Source of the DNA: Bradyrhizobium sp. CCBAU 53421
GTDB lineage: Bacteria > Pseudomonadota > Alphaproteobacteria > Rhizobiales > Xanthobacteraceae
NCBI RefSeq assembly: GCF_015291625.1
Contig: NZ_CP030047.1
Location: 1,612,001 to 1,676,000 of the forward strand
Direction: 5' to 3'
Length of the DNA stretch: 64,000 bases
The notes beneath the pieces are model-generated. The model was not told the DNA's origin. It ran no database searches and worked only from the letters and a program-made list of their open reading frames with translations. Position 1 is the first letter of the stretch. Each line of letters starts with the position of its first letter. Shown piece after piece: positions 44,387 through 54,225 of the stretch. A program made the translations under genes and the position numbers.

Positions 44387-45283
44387 TTAGTGCGCGGCTT
44401 CGAGTGCAGCTTCCTGCCGGGCGATCGTGCCCTTGACGGCCGACTGCACCTTCTCGAACGCGCGGACCTCGATCTGCCGCACGCGCTCGCGCGACACGCC
44501 GAACTCGGCGGCGAGGTCTTCCAGCGTCATCGGCTCATCGGCCAGACGCCGCGCCTCGAAGATGCGGCGTTCGCGTGGGTTGAGCACGCCGATCGCGCCG
44601 TTCAGGGCCTGGCGGCGATGATCGAACTCCTCGCTCTCGGCCATCAGGGCTTCGGCGTTGGGCGAGTTGTCGACCAGCCAGTCCTGCCATTCGCCGGCTT
44701 CGCCGTCGTCGCGGATCGGAGCGTTGAGCGACGCGTCACCGCCGAGGCGGCGGTTCATGTCGACCACGTCCTGATCGGTCACGCCGAGGCGCTTGGCAAT
44801 CAGCTTGACCTGGTCGGGGTGGAGATCACCCTCTTCCAGGGCCGAGATCTTGCTCTTGGCCTTGCGCAGGTTGAAGAAGAGCTTCTTCTGGTTCGCGGTG
44901 GTGCCCATCTTCACGAGCGACCAGGAACGCAGAATGTACTCTTGTATTGACGCCTTGATCCACCACATGGCGTAAGTGGCGAGACGGAAGCCCTTCTCGG
45001 GCTCGAATCGCTTCACCGCCTGCATCAGGCCGACATTGCCTTCCGAGACGACCTCGGAAATCGGCAAGCCGTAGCCGCGATAGCCCATGGCGATCTTGGC
45101 CACGAGCCTGAGATGGCTGGTGACGAGCTTATGCGCCGCGTCGCGATCGTCATGCTCGCGCCAACGCTTGGCGAGCATGTATTCCTGCTGGGGTTCCAGC
45201 ATGGGGAACTTGCGGATCTCGGCGAGGTAACGTGAAAGGCCGGATTCTCCATTGAGGACCGGCAACGTAGCTGTACGGGCCAT
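44387..45283 (-). CDS. rpoH: Heat-shock sigma factor sigma-32
   Basis: A 298-residue RpoH. Region 2 has HLRLVAKIAMGYRGYGLPISE and TYAMWWIKASIQEYILRSWSLVK; the RpoH box follows with TTANQKKLFFNLRKAKSKI. Region 4 has FGVSRERVRQIEVRAFEKVQ. The start at 45283 (MARTATLPVL) has GGAGG 9 bases upstream. Bradyrhizobium carries several rpoH copies; which one this is cannot be told. It lies downstream of rluD on the same strand, with 216 bases between. Confidence 0.96.
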   Translation of the reverse strand: MARTATLPVLNGESGLSRYLAEIRKFPMLEPQQEYMLAKRWREHDDRDAAHKLVTSHLRLVAKIAMGYRGYGLPISEVVSEGNVGLMQAVKRFEPEKGFRLATYAMWWIKASIQEYILRSWSLVKMGTTANQKKLFFNLRKAKSKISALEEGDLHPDQVKLIAKRLGVTDQDVVDMNRRLGGDASLNAPIRDDGEAGEWQDWLVDNSPNAEALMAESEEFDHRRQALNGAIGVLNPRERRIFEARRLADEPMTLEDLAAEFGVSRERVRQIEVRAFEKVQSAVKGTIARQEAALEAAH

Positions 45284-45499
45284 TTGAGCGCCCTCCAGTG
45301 GTTCAGACCCCCGATAGCGGCGGGCCCGGCAGGTGACCGCTGGGTTAAAGCCGGCCATGCTGCGATGTTCCGCGCTGGATATTCAGCGCAGGTGCAACAT
45401 ACACCAAACTGTCCGTGATAGGGAAGGATTGCTGACGTCACGTCCCCGTGTGGCAGGTATAACCTGTTGTCATAACGTCGCTTTTCCGGGAGGGGTGCG

Positions 45500-46513
45500 T
45501 CATACCGCCGCTGCCAGGGCCCGTTGCAGGAGAAGCAAATCCTCCGGCAGGGGCGACTCCCAGCGTAAAAGTTCCCCGGTCCTTGGGTGCTCCAGAGCCA
45601 GCAGATAGGCGTGGAGGGCCTGCCGGTCGAGCGCGGTAAGTGCGTGCTTACCTTCCGGCCCGAGATGGCCGGCCTTGGTTTTGAAGTGCGGGCCGTAAAC
45701 GCTGTCGCCCATTAAGGGATGGCCGAGATGGGCGAGGTGGACGCGGATCTGGTGGGTCCGGCCGGTCTCGAGCTGGCAGGCCAGCAGCGAGGCGACCGGC
45801 TTGCCGTCGCGGCCGGCAAAGCTCGAGAGCACCTCGAAATGGGTGATCGCCTCGCGGCCGCCCTGGCGCACGGCCATCTTCTCGCGGGCATGCGGGTGGC
45901 GGTCGATCGGTGCATCGATGGTGCCGTGCGGCCGGTTCGGCACGCCCCAGGCGAACGCCATGTAGCCGCGCTCCATCGGGCCGGTGCGGCCATGGTCGGC
46001 GAACTGCGCGGTCAGCGACTGATGGGCGTGGTCGTTCTTGGCCACCACCATCAGGCCCGTGGTGTCCTTGTCGAGCCGGTGCACGATGCCCGGCCGCTTG
46101 ACCCCGCCGATGCCGGACAGGCTCGAGCCGCAATGCGCGATCAGCGCGTTGACCAGCGTTCCCGTGGCGTGGCCGGCCGCGGGATGCACCACGAGGCCCC
46201 TGGGCTTGTCGATGACGATGATGTCGTCGTCCTCGAACACGATATCGAGCGCGATGTCCTCGCCCTTGGGCTCGGCGGGCGCGGCCTCCGGCACGTCGAT
46301 TATGATCGTATCGCCCTTGGCGACATGATAAGCGGGGTCGCGGACGACGGCGTCCTTGACGGTCACGGAACCGGCGAGGATCAGCGCCTTCAGGCGGGAC
46401 CGCGACAGCTCCGGAGTGCGCTGCGCGAGCACGCGGTCGAGCCGGGCCGAGCCCTCGTCGCCCGCGACGATGACCTCCAGTTTATGACCGCCATTCGAAG
46501 AGACCTGATTCAA
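45500..46513 (-). CDS. rluD: RluA-family 23S rRNA pseudouridine synthase
   Basis: A 337-residue enzyme with an N-terminal S4 RNA-binding domain (residues 20-70) and an RluA-type catalytic domain. The catalytic Asp is D148 in HRLDKDTTG; GYMAFAWG and GRTHQIRVHLAHLGHP are further family segments. It probably modifies uridines 1911, 1915 and 1917 of 23S rRNA, as RluD does, though RluC-type cannot be ruled out. The start is uncertain: TTG at 46513 is preferred because AGG lies 5-6 bases upstream and homology begins soon after. Confidence 0.88.
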   Translation of the reverse strand: MNQVSSNGGHKLEVIVAGDEGSARLDRVLAQRTPELSRSRLKALILAGSVTVKDAVVRDPAYHVAKGDTIIIDVPEAAPAEPKGEDIALDIVFEDDDIIVIDKPRGLVVHPAAGHATGTLVNALIAHCGSSLSGIGGVKRPGIVHRLDKDTTGLMVVAKNDHAHQSLTAQFADHGRTGPMERGYMAFAWGVPNRPHGTIDAPIDRHPHAREKMAVRQGGREAITHFEVLSSFAGRDGKPVASLLACQLETGRTHQIRVHLAHLGHPLMGDSVYGPHFKTKAGHLGPEGKHALTALDRQALHAYLLALEHPRTGELLRWESPLPEDLLLLQRALAAAV

Positions 46514-46545
46514 ATCGACCTGTGGCAAAGATATAGAGCCTTGTG

Positions 46546-46881
46546 ATGACCGACACCGCTGTGACCGAACCGACCCCCGACCAGGCCGCGCTGATCGCGC
46601 GGGTGCGGCGCATGATGCTGATCGCGGGCCTGACCTCGGCATTGGCCGTGGCCGTCGTGTTGATTGCCATCGGCTACCGCCTTTATCGCAGCGAGGGAAG
46701 CCCCGTTTCCGTATCCGACGTCACTGCTGCGCTGCCGAAAGGCGCGCGCATCGTCTCGACCGGCGTCGCCGGCGAGCGATTGATCCTCACGCTTGATGTG
46801 GGCGGTGCAACAGAGATCCGCACATTTGATGCAAAGACGCTGAAACCTGCCGGCAGGCTGAGCTTCGTCAACGAGCCCTGA
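46546..46881 (+). CDS. DUF6476 single-span membrane protein
   Basis: A 111-residue protein with one membrane helix (about residues 23-45), a short cytoplasmic N-terminus and a beta-rich periplasmic domain (ALPKGARIVSTGVAGERLILTLDVGG). It fits the DUF6476 family of Rhizobiales. It is divergent from rluD, only 32 bases away, an arrangement kept in this group. Confidence 0.75.
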   Translation: MTDTAVTEPTPDQAALIARVRRMMLIAGLTSALAVAVVLIAIGYRLYRSEGSPVSVSDVTAALPKGARIVSTGVAGERLILTLDVGGATEIRTFDAKTLKPAGRLSFVNEP

Positions 46882-47008
46882 TCGAAGCGATCGCGAACCC
46901 GCGAACGTCGATCAACCAAAAGCTGCAGCATGTTTTTTGCGCATGCGTTCGCGCATCGAGAAGGCGTGCCGCCATCTTTTCGGCCGAGTTGCACGTTCAG
47001 CTTGCGCC

Positions 47009-47656
47009 ATGTCGGAGTCCAACCGCAGCGCTTCCGTCGAACAGAGAGTTGAATCCGATGCATCGGGTTCGTGCGCCGACCCGACGCGTCGCGCGTTGCT
47101 GACGGCACTGGCGGGATGCGCCTGTCTCGCCGCGATCGAGCCCGCAGCCGCCGATGACGACGAACAACCCGGCGCCAGTGAGCGGCCGCAAAAGGCCGAC
47201 GTGCTGGTGCGCGCCGAAGGCGACAAGGCCGGCCAGGTCATCAAGTCGGATGATCTGACCTTGGGCGGACCGCCCATTCGCGCCTGGCCGCAGGATCCCA
47301 AAACTTCCGTCGTCCGCAAAGGCTCGCGGCTGAACGAGGTCGTGCTGGTCAAGCTTGATCCGAGCGAACTCGACGATGCCACGCGCGCCCGCGCCCCCGA
47401 CGGCATCGTCTGCTACTCGGTCATCTGCACGCATGCCGGATGTCCGATCACCGCCTGGTTGAAGCAAGAGCAGGGCGACAAGAACGTCCTGAAATGTCTC
47501 TGTCACAACTCCGAATACGATCCGCGGCAGAATGCGCAGGTCGTGTTCGGGCCGGCGCCACGTCGCCTCGCGGCATTGCCGCTGACGGTTGCCGACGGCG
47601 CGATCACGGTCGCAGCGCCATTTGTCGGAAAGGTGGGTGCTCAGCAGGGAGGATGA
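47009..47656 (+). CDS. Exported Rieske [2Fe-2S] protein
   Basis: A 215-residue Rieske protein. A twin-arginine signal (DPTRRALLTALAG, RR at 27-28) would export it folded. The cluster ligands are C140 and H142 (CTHAGC) and C163 and H166 (CLCHNS); C145 and C165 would form the usual disulphide. It resembles the Rieske subunit of a bc1-type complex but has no cytochrome b gene next to it. It lies 172 bases before the PQQ dehydrogenase gene, on the same strand, so it may carry its electrons. Confidence 0.88.
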   Translation: MSESNRSASVEQRVESDASGSCADPTRRALLTALAGCACLAAIEPAAADDDEQPGASERPQKADVLVRAEGDKAGQVIKSDDLTLGGPPIRAWPQDPKTSVVRKGSRLNEVVLVKLDPSELDDATRARAPDGIVCYSVICTHAGCPITAWLKQEQGDKNVLKCLCHNSEYDPRQNAQVVFGPAPRRLAALPLTVADGAITVAAPFVGKVGAQQGG

Positions 47657-47683
47657 GGCCACATCGGGATTTCTGCATGACCT

Positions 47684-47788
47684 GAAGCATGATCCGGAAA
47701 AGTGTGTCGCGGTTTTCCGAAAAGATCATGCTTAAGACAAAGCATGTCCGGAAAAGTGCGAAGCGGTTTTCCGAAATGATTATGCGCA
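47684..47788. repeat. Tandem copies of the GCATGATCCGGAAAAG repeat
   Basis: Two units in a row: GAAGCATGATCCGGAAAAGTG ... AAAAGATCATGC and AGCATGTCCGGAAAAGTGCG ... AAATGATTATGC. It sits between the Rieske gene and the PQQ dehydrogenase gene, and is related to 42003-42107. Confidence 0.8.
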
Positions 47789-47828
47789 AGACTGAAAAAA
47801 TCAAAACAGAGCAGGGAGGTAGCATCTC

Positions 47829-49559
47829 ATGACAAGCAAGCAGTGGTTACTGTCGAGTTGTGTCGCATTCACGTGCCTCATTTCGACCTATGCCGTCGCG
47901 GGGCCGATCGAAAACTACAGTTCGGTGACCTCGGCGCGTCTCGAAAATCCCGAACCCGGCAACTGGATGCTGTATCGCCGGACCTATGACGGGCAGGGCT
48001 ATAGTCCGCTCAACCAGATCAACACCTCCAACGTCAAGGACCTCAAGCCGGTCTGGACTTTCTCGACCGGCGTCATCGAGGGCCATGAGGCCCCGCCGAT
48101 CGTCAACAACGGCGTGATGTTCGCCGCGACCCCAATGGGGCAGGTGATCGCGCTCGACGCCAAGACCGGCGAGGAGTACTGGCGCTACAAGCGGCAGCTT
48201 CCCGACGATCTGTTCCAGCTGCATCCGACCAGCCGTGGCGTCGGCCTGTGGCAGGACAAGGTCTACTTCGCCACCACCGACGACCATGTCGTCGCGCTCG
48301 ACGCCAAGACCGGCAAGGTGGTCTGGGACACCAAGGTCCAGGACTACAAGAAGGGTCAGTACCTGACGCTGATGCCGCTGGTGGTCGACGGCAAAGTGAT
48401 CGTCGGCGGCTCCGGCGGCGAATTCGGCGTGCGCGGCTATGTCGTCGCCTTCGACGCCGACAGCGGCAAGGAGCTCTGGCGCACCTTCACCATCCCGGCC
48501 GAAGGCGAACCGGGACACGAGACCTGGAGCGGTGACGACTGGAAGTCGGGCGGTGGATCGGCCTGGATGACCGGCACCTATGACAAGGACAACAAGACGA
48601 TCCTCTGGGGCATCGGCAACGCCGCGCCGTGGCCGGGCTCGGCGCACGCCGGCGACAACCTCTACACCAGCTCGGTGATCGGCCTCGATCCCGAGACGGG
48701 CAAGATCAAGAAGCACTTCCAGTATCACCAGAACGATTCCTGGGACTGGGACGAGGTCGATGCGCCGATGCTGGTCGACCTGCAGCGTGACGGACGTTCG
48801 TTCAAGAGCCTGATCCATCCGGGACGCGACGCGATCTTCTGGGTGCTCGAGAACAAGCCCGACAAGATCAACTACGTGTCCGGCTGGCCGTTCGTGAAGA
48901 CCAATGTCTGGAAGGGCATCGAGGCCGAGACCGGCCGGCCGATCGTCGACCCCGAGCACAAGCCGGTGCTCGGCAAGCGGGTCGAGTTCTGCCCGTCGCT
49001 GTGGGGCGGCAAGGATTGGCCGTCGGCGGCGTACAGCCAGAGCACCAAGCTGGTCTACGTTCCCGCCAACGAGAACTTCTGCGGCGGCTTCACCGGCGAG
49101 AAGCAGCCGCTGGTGCCCGGCCAGCTCTGGCTCGGCACCAAGCCGGAGGACATCGGGCTGACGCCGGCGCCGAACGCCGATCATTTCGGCGAGCTGCAGG
49201 CGTGGGATCCGGCCACCGGCAAGAAGGTCTGGCAGCACGACTTCAAGACCTCGCAGCTGTTCGGCTCGGTGACGGCGACCGCGGGCGACCTGGTTCTCGC
49301 CGGCGGCACCAACGACCGGATGTTCCGCATCTTCAACGCCAAGACCGGCGAGCTGTTGTGGGAGCAGAAGACCAACTCCGGCATCATGGCGATGCCGATG
49401 TCCTATGAGGTCGATGGAACGCAATACATCGCGGTTCAGTCGGGCTGGGGCGTCGACGCGCAGCGCATCCAGGATGCACTGGCCGGCAAGGTCAAGGGCT
49501 TCGAGAACAACGTCCCGCAAGGCGGCGTGATCTGGGTGTTCGCGCTCGACAAGAAGTAA
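47829..49559 (+). CDS. PQQ-dependent alcohol dehydrogenase, possibly lanthanide-type
   Basis: A 576-residue periplasmic quinoprotein; a signal peptide ends near residue 25. The propeller has repeated W-docking units (GKVVWDTKV, GKELWRTF, GKKVWQHDF). The active-site segment NDSWDWDEVD puts an Asp, D308, two residues after the catalytic D306, the mark of lanthanide-using enzymes. The vicinal Cys pair of methanol and ethanol dehydrogenases is absent: the matching segment reads LHPTSRGVGL. GGGAGG precedes the ATG. The substrate is unknown. Confidence 0.88.
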   Translation: MTSKQWLLSSCVAFTCLISTYAVAGPIENYSSVTSARLENPEPGNWMLYRRTYDGQGYSPLNQINTSNVKDLKPVWTFSTGVIEGHEAPPIVNNGVMFAATPMGQVIALDAKTGEEYWRYKRQLPDDLFQLHPTSRGVGLWQDKVYFATTDDHVVALDAKTGKVVWDTKVQDYKKGQYLTLMPLVVDGKVIVGGSGGEFGVRGYVVAFDADSGKELWRTFTIPAEGEPGHETWSGDDWKSGGGSAWMTGTYDKDNKTILWGIGNAAPWPGSAHAGDNLYTSSVIGLDPETGKIKKHFQYHQNDSWDWDEVDAPMLVDLQRDGRSFKSLIHPGRDAIFWVLENKPDKINYVSGWPFVKTNVWKGIEAETGRPIVDPEHKPVLGKRVEFCPSLWGGKDWPSAAYSQSTKLVYVPANENFCGGFTGEKQPLVPGQLWLGTKPEDIGLTPAPNADHFGELQAWDPATGKKVWQHDFKTSQLFGSVTATAGDLVLAGGTNDRMFRIFNAKTGELLWEQKTNSGIMAMPMSYEVDGTQYIAVQSGWGVDAQRIQDALAGKVKGFENNVPQGGVIWVFALDKK

Positions 49560-49776
49560 GCGCGCGAGAAGAGCTTCGGTTCTGATTGGATCCAGCACCG
49601 AAGCTCCAGATTGGGGTTCTGACGCGTTTTCTCCACGCGAGAACGCTCTCAACCGACAGGGGGCGATGCGATCGGGAAGCGGCTGGTTGGGGAGACCGCC
49701 GCTTCCCGGTCCGCTTGCAGCATGCACAGCAATAGCGGAGCAAGTTCCGGTTTGACCGCCGCACAACTTGTTCGGT

Positions 49777-49898
49777 GTCGTCACCCGCGCAGGCGGTGAT
49801 CCAGTACTCCAGAGACGTCCGTGCTTGAGCCGACAGGCTGCGGCGTACTGGATCGCCCGGTTCATGTGCGCAATTGCGCACAGGCCGGGCGATGACAG
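49777..49898. repeat. Palindromic intergenic repeat, copy of the CACCCGC family
   Basis: GTCGTCACCCGCGCAGGCGGTGATCCAGTACTCCAGAG on the left; GTACTGGATCGCCCGG and GTGCGCAATTGCGCAC with GGGCGATGACA on the right, as in 38962-39085. Confidence 0.8.
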
Positions 49899-49970
49899 TT
49901 GAGGGTGGGACAGAGCTTCGCATTTGGACGCCGGTCCGAACCCGCAATGACGATGTAGTGCCTGGAAAGC

Positions 49971-49999
49971 AAAAACGCCCGCGAAGATCGCGGGCGTTT
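49971..49999 (-). terminator. Intrinsic terminator of the isoquinoline-oxidoreductase-like operon
   Basis: On the minus strand AAACGCCCGCG pairs with CGCGGGCGTTT around 5 bases, and the T run extends to five. It lies 29 bases past the iorB-like stop. Confidence 0.85.
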
Positions 50000-50027
50000 C
50001 TCTCATTCGTCTAACGCTCTATGAGCC

Positions 50028-52343
50028 TCACGTCTCCAGCTGCTTGCCGATCGGAAGCGCGCGGATGCGCTTTCCGGTGGCGGCGAAGATCGCATTGCTC
50101 AGCGCCGGTGCGAACGGCGGCACGCCGGGTTCGCCGACGCCGCTCGGCGGGGTGTCCGCGCCGGGCGGTACGATGTAGACATTGGTGATCGCAGGCGACT
50201 CGTCCATCCGGATCACCGGGAAGTCGTCGAAATTGCCCTGCTGCACCTTGCCGTCCTTGAAGCTGATCTCGCCGTATTTGGCGAGGCTCAGCCCCATGAT
50301 CGCAGCGCCCTCGATCTGCGAGGCGATCCGTTCCGGATTGACGTATGTGCCGCAATCGATCGCGGTGTCGACCCGCGGCACTGAGAACTTGCCCTTGTCG
50401 TCAACAGCCACCTCGACGATGGTCGCGATGTAGCTGACGAACGAGCGGTGCACCGCGATGCCGAGGCCGTGGCCCTTCGGCACGGTGCGGCCCCATTCGC
50501 CCTTTTCCGCAACCAGCTCGACCACCTTGCGCAAGCGCGCGGTGTCGATCGGGTAGCTGTCATAGGGCTCGCCGTAGTTCCAGGGATCCTTCACCGAGGA
50601 CAGGTTGACGATCCGCGGGCTTCCGATCAGCTCCAGCAGCATCTCCTTCTGGTCGCGGCCCGTCGCATGCGCGATCTCTCCGACCATCGATTGCACCGCG
50701 AAGGCGCGCGGGATGTTGGAGACCGAGCGGAACCAGCCGATCCGCGTCATCGCGGCCGCTTCCGGATTCTCGCATTGCAGGTTGGCGATCTCGAACGGGT
50801 TGTCGATCAGGCCCATGCCGAGCTCGAACGGTGCTTCGTGATTGGCGCCGGCGGCGAAGGTCGAAGCGATGGTCGGCGCCACGCTACGGTGCCGCCACGC
50901 AATCACCTTGCCGCTCTTGTCGAGACCGGCCTCGATCCGTTCCACCGAGACCGTGTGCAGGAAGTCGTGATGCACGTCGTCCTCACGGGTCCATTGCACC
51001 TTGACCGGCGCGCCGAGTTCCTTCGACAGCAAGGCCGCCTCCAGCGCGAAGTCGCATTTCGACTTGCGGCCGAAGCCGCCGCCGAGCAGCGTCACGTTGA
51101 CGGTCACATTGTCCTCGGGAATGCCGAGCGTCTTGGCGACATCCTCGCGGGTGCCGCCGGGGCTCTGCACCGGCGCCCAGATCGTGGCCTTGTCGCCCTT
51201 GACGTCGGCAACCGCGACCGGCGGCTCCATGCTGACATGGGCGAGATGCGGCAGATAATATTCACCGACAATGACCTTGTCGGCGCTCTTCAGCGCCGCA
51301 TCGACATCGCCTTCCTTGCGCACCACGAGGCCGGGTTTTCGCGCGGCCTCTTCCAGCGAAGCACGATAGGTGACGGAGTCGTATTTGGCGTTGGCGCCGT
51401 CATCCCAGACGATCTTGAGCTGGTCGCGGCCCTTGATCGCGGCTCCCGTGTTGCGCGCGATCACGGCCACGCCGCCGAGCGGCTGGAACTTGGACGGCCA
51501 CGGCCAGCCCTTGACCTCCATCACCTTCTCGACGCCGGGCACCTTCATCGCAGCAGCGTCATCGAACGACTTGACCTTGCCGCCGGTGACCGGCGGACGG
51601 GCGATCACCGCGTATTTCAGCCCGGGCAGGCGGATATCGGCGCCGTAATGCGCCTTGCCCGTGGTGATGTCGTGCAGGTCGACGATCGAGACCTGGCCCT
51701 TGCCGAGATAGCGGAAGTCCTTCGGGTCCTTCAGCTTGAGGCCCTTGATATCAGGCACCGGCTCCTTGGCGGCATCGGCGGCGAGATCGCCGAAGCCGAT
51801 CTTGCGTCCGCTCGCGCTGTGCACGACCTCGTGGTTCTGCGCCTTCACCTCGCTCGCCGGCACGCCCCATTTCTTGGCGGCGGCGGCTTCCAGCATCGAA
51901 CGCGCCGAGGCGCCGATCTGGCGCATCGGGATCAGATAGTGCCGCGTAGAGCGCGAGCCGTCGGTATCCTGGTTGCCGAACTTGACCTCGTCGCCATGCG
52001 CCTGCTGGACATGGACGCGCGACCAGTCGGCTTCCATTTCCTCGGCAACGATCAAGGGCAGGCTGGTGCGGACGCCGGTGCCCATCTCGGAGCGGTGCGC
52101 CAGGATGGTGACGACACCGTCGGGGGCGATCGCGACGAACACGCGTGGATCGACCACGACGCCGTGCGGCATCTTGCCGGCGCCGGTCTCATAGGCGAAA
52201 GCCTGGCGCGTCATCACGGGCGCGGCGAGCACGAAAGAGCCGGCGATGCCGAGACCCTTGAGGATGCTGCGGCGCGACACGTTCTCGACCCTCACGTGCT
52301 TCTCGAAGCCGCGAAGCCTGTTCGGATTGGTGATGATATTCAT
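50028..52343 (-). CDS. Molybdopterin subunit of an isoquinoline 1-oxidoreductase-like enzyme
   Basis: A 771-residue molybdenum hydroxylase large subunit of the IorB type. A twin-arginine signal is seen at the N-terminus ([13 protein letters not shown]), so it is exported folded with its small subunit. It has a [13 protein letters not shown] cofactor segment and a C-terminal [14 protein letters not shown] with the catalytic Glu. IorB-type enzymes use a cytochrome as acceptor in place of FAD, which fits the lack of an FAD subunit gene here. The start at 52343 is one base from the small subunit stop. The substrate may be an aldehyde or N-heterocycle. Confidence 0.9.
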   Translation of the reverse strand: MNIITNPNRLRGFEKHVRVENVSRRSILKGLGIAGSFVLAAPVMTRQAFAYETGAGKMPHGVVVDPRVFVAIAPDGVVTILAHRSEMGTGVRTSLPLIVAEEMEADWSRVHVQQAHGDEVKFGNQDTDGSRSTRHYLIPMRQIGASARSMLEAAAAKKWGVPASEVKAQNHEVVHSASGRKIGFGDLAADAAKEPVPDIKGLKLKDPKDFRYLGKGQVSIVDLHDITTGKAHYGADIRLPGLKYAVIARPPVTGGKVKSFDDAAAMKVPGVEKVMEVKGWPWPSKFQPLGGVAVIARNTGAAIKGRDQLKIVWDDGANAKYDSVTYRASLEEAARKPGLVVRKEGDVDAALKSADKVIVGEYYLPHLAHVSMEPPVAVADVKGDKATIWAPVQSPGGTREDVAKTLGIPEDNVTVNVTLLGGGFGRKSKCDFALEAALLSKELGAPVKVQWTREDDVHHDFLHTVSVERIEAGLDKSGKVIAWRHRSVAPTIASTFAAGANHEAPFELGMGLIDNPFEIANLQCENPEAAAMTRIGWFRSVSNIPRAFAVQSMVGEIAHATGRDQKEMLLELIGSPRIVNLSSVKDPWNYGEPYDSYPIDTARLRKVVELVAEKGEWGRTVPKGHGLGIAVHRSFVSYIATIVEVAVDDKGKFSVPRVDTAIDCGTYVNPERIASQIEGAAIMGLSLAKYGEISFKDGKVQQGNFDDFPVIRMDESPAITNVYIVPPGADTPPSGVGEPGVPPFAPALSNAIFAATGKRIRALPIGKQLET

Positions 52344-52344
52344 G

Positions 52345-52797
52345 TCACACCCCCGTCGATGCGAGATGCACGGCATTCTCGATCCGCTGATAGCAGCCGC
52401 AGCGGCAGATATTGCCCGACATGGCTTCGCGGATCTGGTCGTGATTGGGCTTCGGGTTCTGGTCCAGCAGCGCAGCCGCCTGCATGATCTGGCCGGCCTG
52501 GCAGTAGCCGCATTGCGGAACATTGACCTGGCGCCATGCCTTCTGCACCGGATGGTCGCCGGTCGGGTGCAGCCCCTCGATGGTGGTGACCTCGCGCCCG
52601 GCGACGTCGGAGACCGAGGTGATGCAGGCGCGCACCGCCTCCTTGTCGATGATCACGGTGCAGGCGCCGCACAGGGCCTGGCCGCAGCCGAACTTGGTGC
52701 CGGTGAGGCCGGCTTCGTCACGCAGATACCACAGCAGCGAAAGATCCGGGTCGCCGTCCCAATTCTGTTCCTGGCCGTTGATTTTTAGTTTGATCAT
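52345..52797 (-). CDS. [2Fe-2S] subunit of an isoquinoline 1-oxidoreductase-like enzyme
   Basis: A 150-residue small subunit with two [2Fe-2S] clusters: C38, C43, C46, C58 and C96, C99, C131, C133, spaced as in the fused subunit at 15671-18352. It lacks its own export signal and would be carried out by its twin-arginine partner. It is the first gene of the two-gene operon. Confidence 0.93.
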   Translation of the reverse strand: MIKLKINGQEQNWDGDPDLSLLWYLRDEAGLTGTKFGCGQALCGACTVIIDKEAVRACITSVSDVAGREVTTIEGLHPTGDHPVQKAWRQVNVPQCGYCQAGQIMQAAALLDQNPKPNHDQIREAMSGNICRCGCYQRIENAVHLASTGV

Positions 52798-53324
52798 GGT
52801 CTGTCCTCGCTCTGCTTAAGCTATTGACCGGGTGCGGCGCGAGGTGCGGAACGTCTTCCATGGCCTGCGGCCGCGCTGATGTTTGTTTTTGCCAAGATAT
52901 TCGTGAGCCAAATTGCCGTGCGCCAAGGTCTCGCGCTTTGTTCCAAGCACTCCTCTCGCTTCTCGAGCGCCTTGCCCGGCGCAGCATGGTGAAGGGCTGC
53001 GATGTTAGCAGAGGAAGGCGCGCGGTGACTTCACAGGCAGGTGTTTACAGAATGGTGTTTTGCATTTGCGGTTTGTCAAAAGCAGGGCCGTGCACGATGC
53101 AGAGATGACATCCGGAGGTGGCCGTCATGCAATCGGCGCGGCCGCATCGCTGGTCCGTGCGGGTGCGGCGCGCTGCGGCCCCTCGGGCGCAGGGGCGTTC
53201 CCGGGCTGCTTCCGTGCCGAAACCGCGGGCACGGGACGTAAAGCATGGATGACAAAATTCCCACCGCAATGCACAAGCCATCTTGCGGCAGGGCGATTTC
53301 AAGGCTATTGCCTTCCCTCTCAAC
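52798..53324. other. Gap between the iorA-like gene and tRNA-Glu
   Basis: A 527-base stretch with only short unsupported frames. It should hold promoters for the iorA-like gene (leftward) and the tRNA (rightward); no clear elements are seen. Confidence 0.5.
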
Positions 53325-53399
53325 GCTCCCTTCGTCTAGCGGTTAGGACGCGGCCCTCTCAAGGCTGAAACAGGGGTTCGATTCCCCTAGGGAGCGCCA
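53325..53399 (+). tRNA. tRNA-Glu (anticodon CTC)
   Basis: It folds as a complete cloverleaf: acceptor GCTCCCT with AGGGAGC, D arm GTC..GAC, anticodon stem CGGCC with GGCTG (one G-T) around loop CTCTCAA, and T arm AGGGG TTCGATT CCCCT. The CCA end is encoded. The genes on its right differ in kind from those on its left, so it is the likely integration site of an island. Confidence 0.95.
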
Positions 53400-54225
53400 G
53401 GAAATTCAATGACTTAGATTCATTCGACAAAATTCGTCGAATATCCGTTGAATAAGCATGGGCGAACGTTGGCGAACCCCGGAGCCGCCATTTCCAGCAC
53501 CCGAGTGCGTTGCTGCGAAGGGCTGACTGACCGATCCGCGCGAGTGGGCCGACGTCCTGGCGAAAGTCATCCATCGATGGCGTCTACGTTGGAGACGAGC
53601 TTCCGATCTCAGACTTTGAGAGAGCTCGGTTCAACGACCTCTGCAACGTGTTTCTTCCTTCAGGGAAGCTCCTCCTACTTCGACACGATTGCGGTGTATG
53701 CCGGTTGCGAGCCTATCGTTTCTTCGTTCCCGGTCCTTTGCACGACGCCCACTTCCTAGGTCGCACGCGATCTGAAATTCCCCTTTTCCTGTTTCTACTC
53801 GGGCCTTTGCTTCGACGCCACGAACAAACAATCCCTAAGCTTCGACGCGAGGATCGCTTTCGACGAGACGAAGCGAAACTGACCGAAGAAAACGCCAACG
53901 CCGGTGATGGCAAGCAAGTCAACGCGTCGCCGAACGAGCGAAGACCAAAATGCTGTTTCGGCAGCCAAGTATTTTACTCGTTTATCAAGCTGTGTCCGAA
54001 TCGCCGCGGCAGGCCGCCGACAGATGGCCCCTAACCCCCAGTGAAGTCGCACCCGTGTATGCGGACCTTGGGACAGCGATGCCTTAGGAAATGTGCGAAG
54101 CGCGCGTCGTCCTCGTGTGTCAGAACACGAGTTCGTCCTTCTCCAACGACAACAGGCGCCATCCCCTCTAATCGGTCTTACAGCAAAACAAACAGAAACT
54201 GGATGGCGAACCGTCCGCTCCGCAA
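53400..54225. other. Gene-poor left flank of the accessory region
   Basis: An 826-base stretch, lower in GC than its neighbours, with no recognisable gene. An inverted repeat, ATTCGAC at 53422-53428 and GTCGAAT at 53436-53442, lies just after the tRNA. The rest is probably decayed mobile DNA. Confidence 0.55.

Larger units (their letters stand above)
49560..50027. other. Convergent gap after the PQQ dehydrogenase
   Basis: A 468-base noncoding gap with a repeat (49777-49898) and a terminator for the gene on the other strand (49971-49999). Nothing else is seen. Confidence 0.6.

Noticed and set aside
47847..50006. 719-residue minus-strand ORF
   Set aside because: It is antisense to the PQQ dehydrogenase gene and has Arg/His/Asp-rich, family-free sequence typical of GC-rich shadow frames.
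50448..52487. 679-residue plus-strand ORF
   Set aside because: Antisense shadow of the isoquinoline-oxidoreductase-like large subunit gene.
53359..53574. 71-residue minus-strand ORF ending in LALPRGIEPLFQP
   Set aside because: The end is the antisense of the tRNA-Glu gene, a well-known false protein.
53648..54034. 128-residue plus-strand ORF in the island flank
   Set aside because: No ribosome site and no recognisable domain; the region looks decayed.
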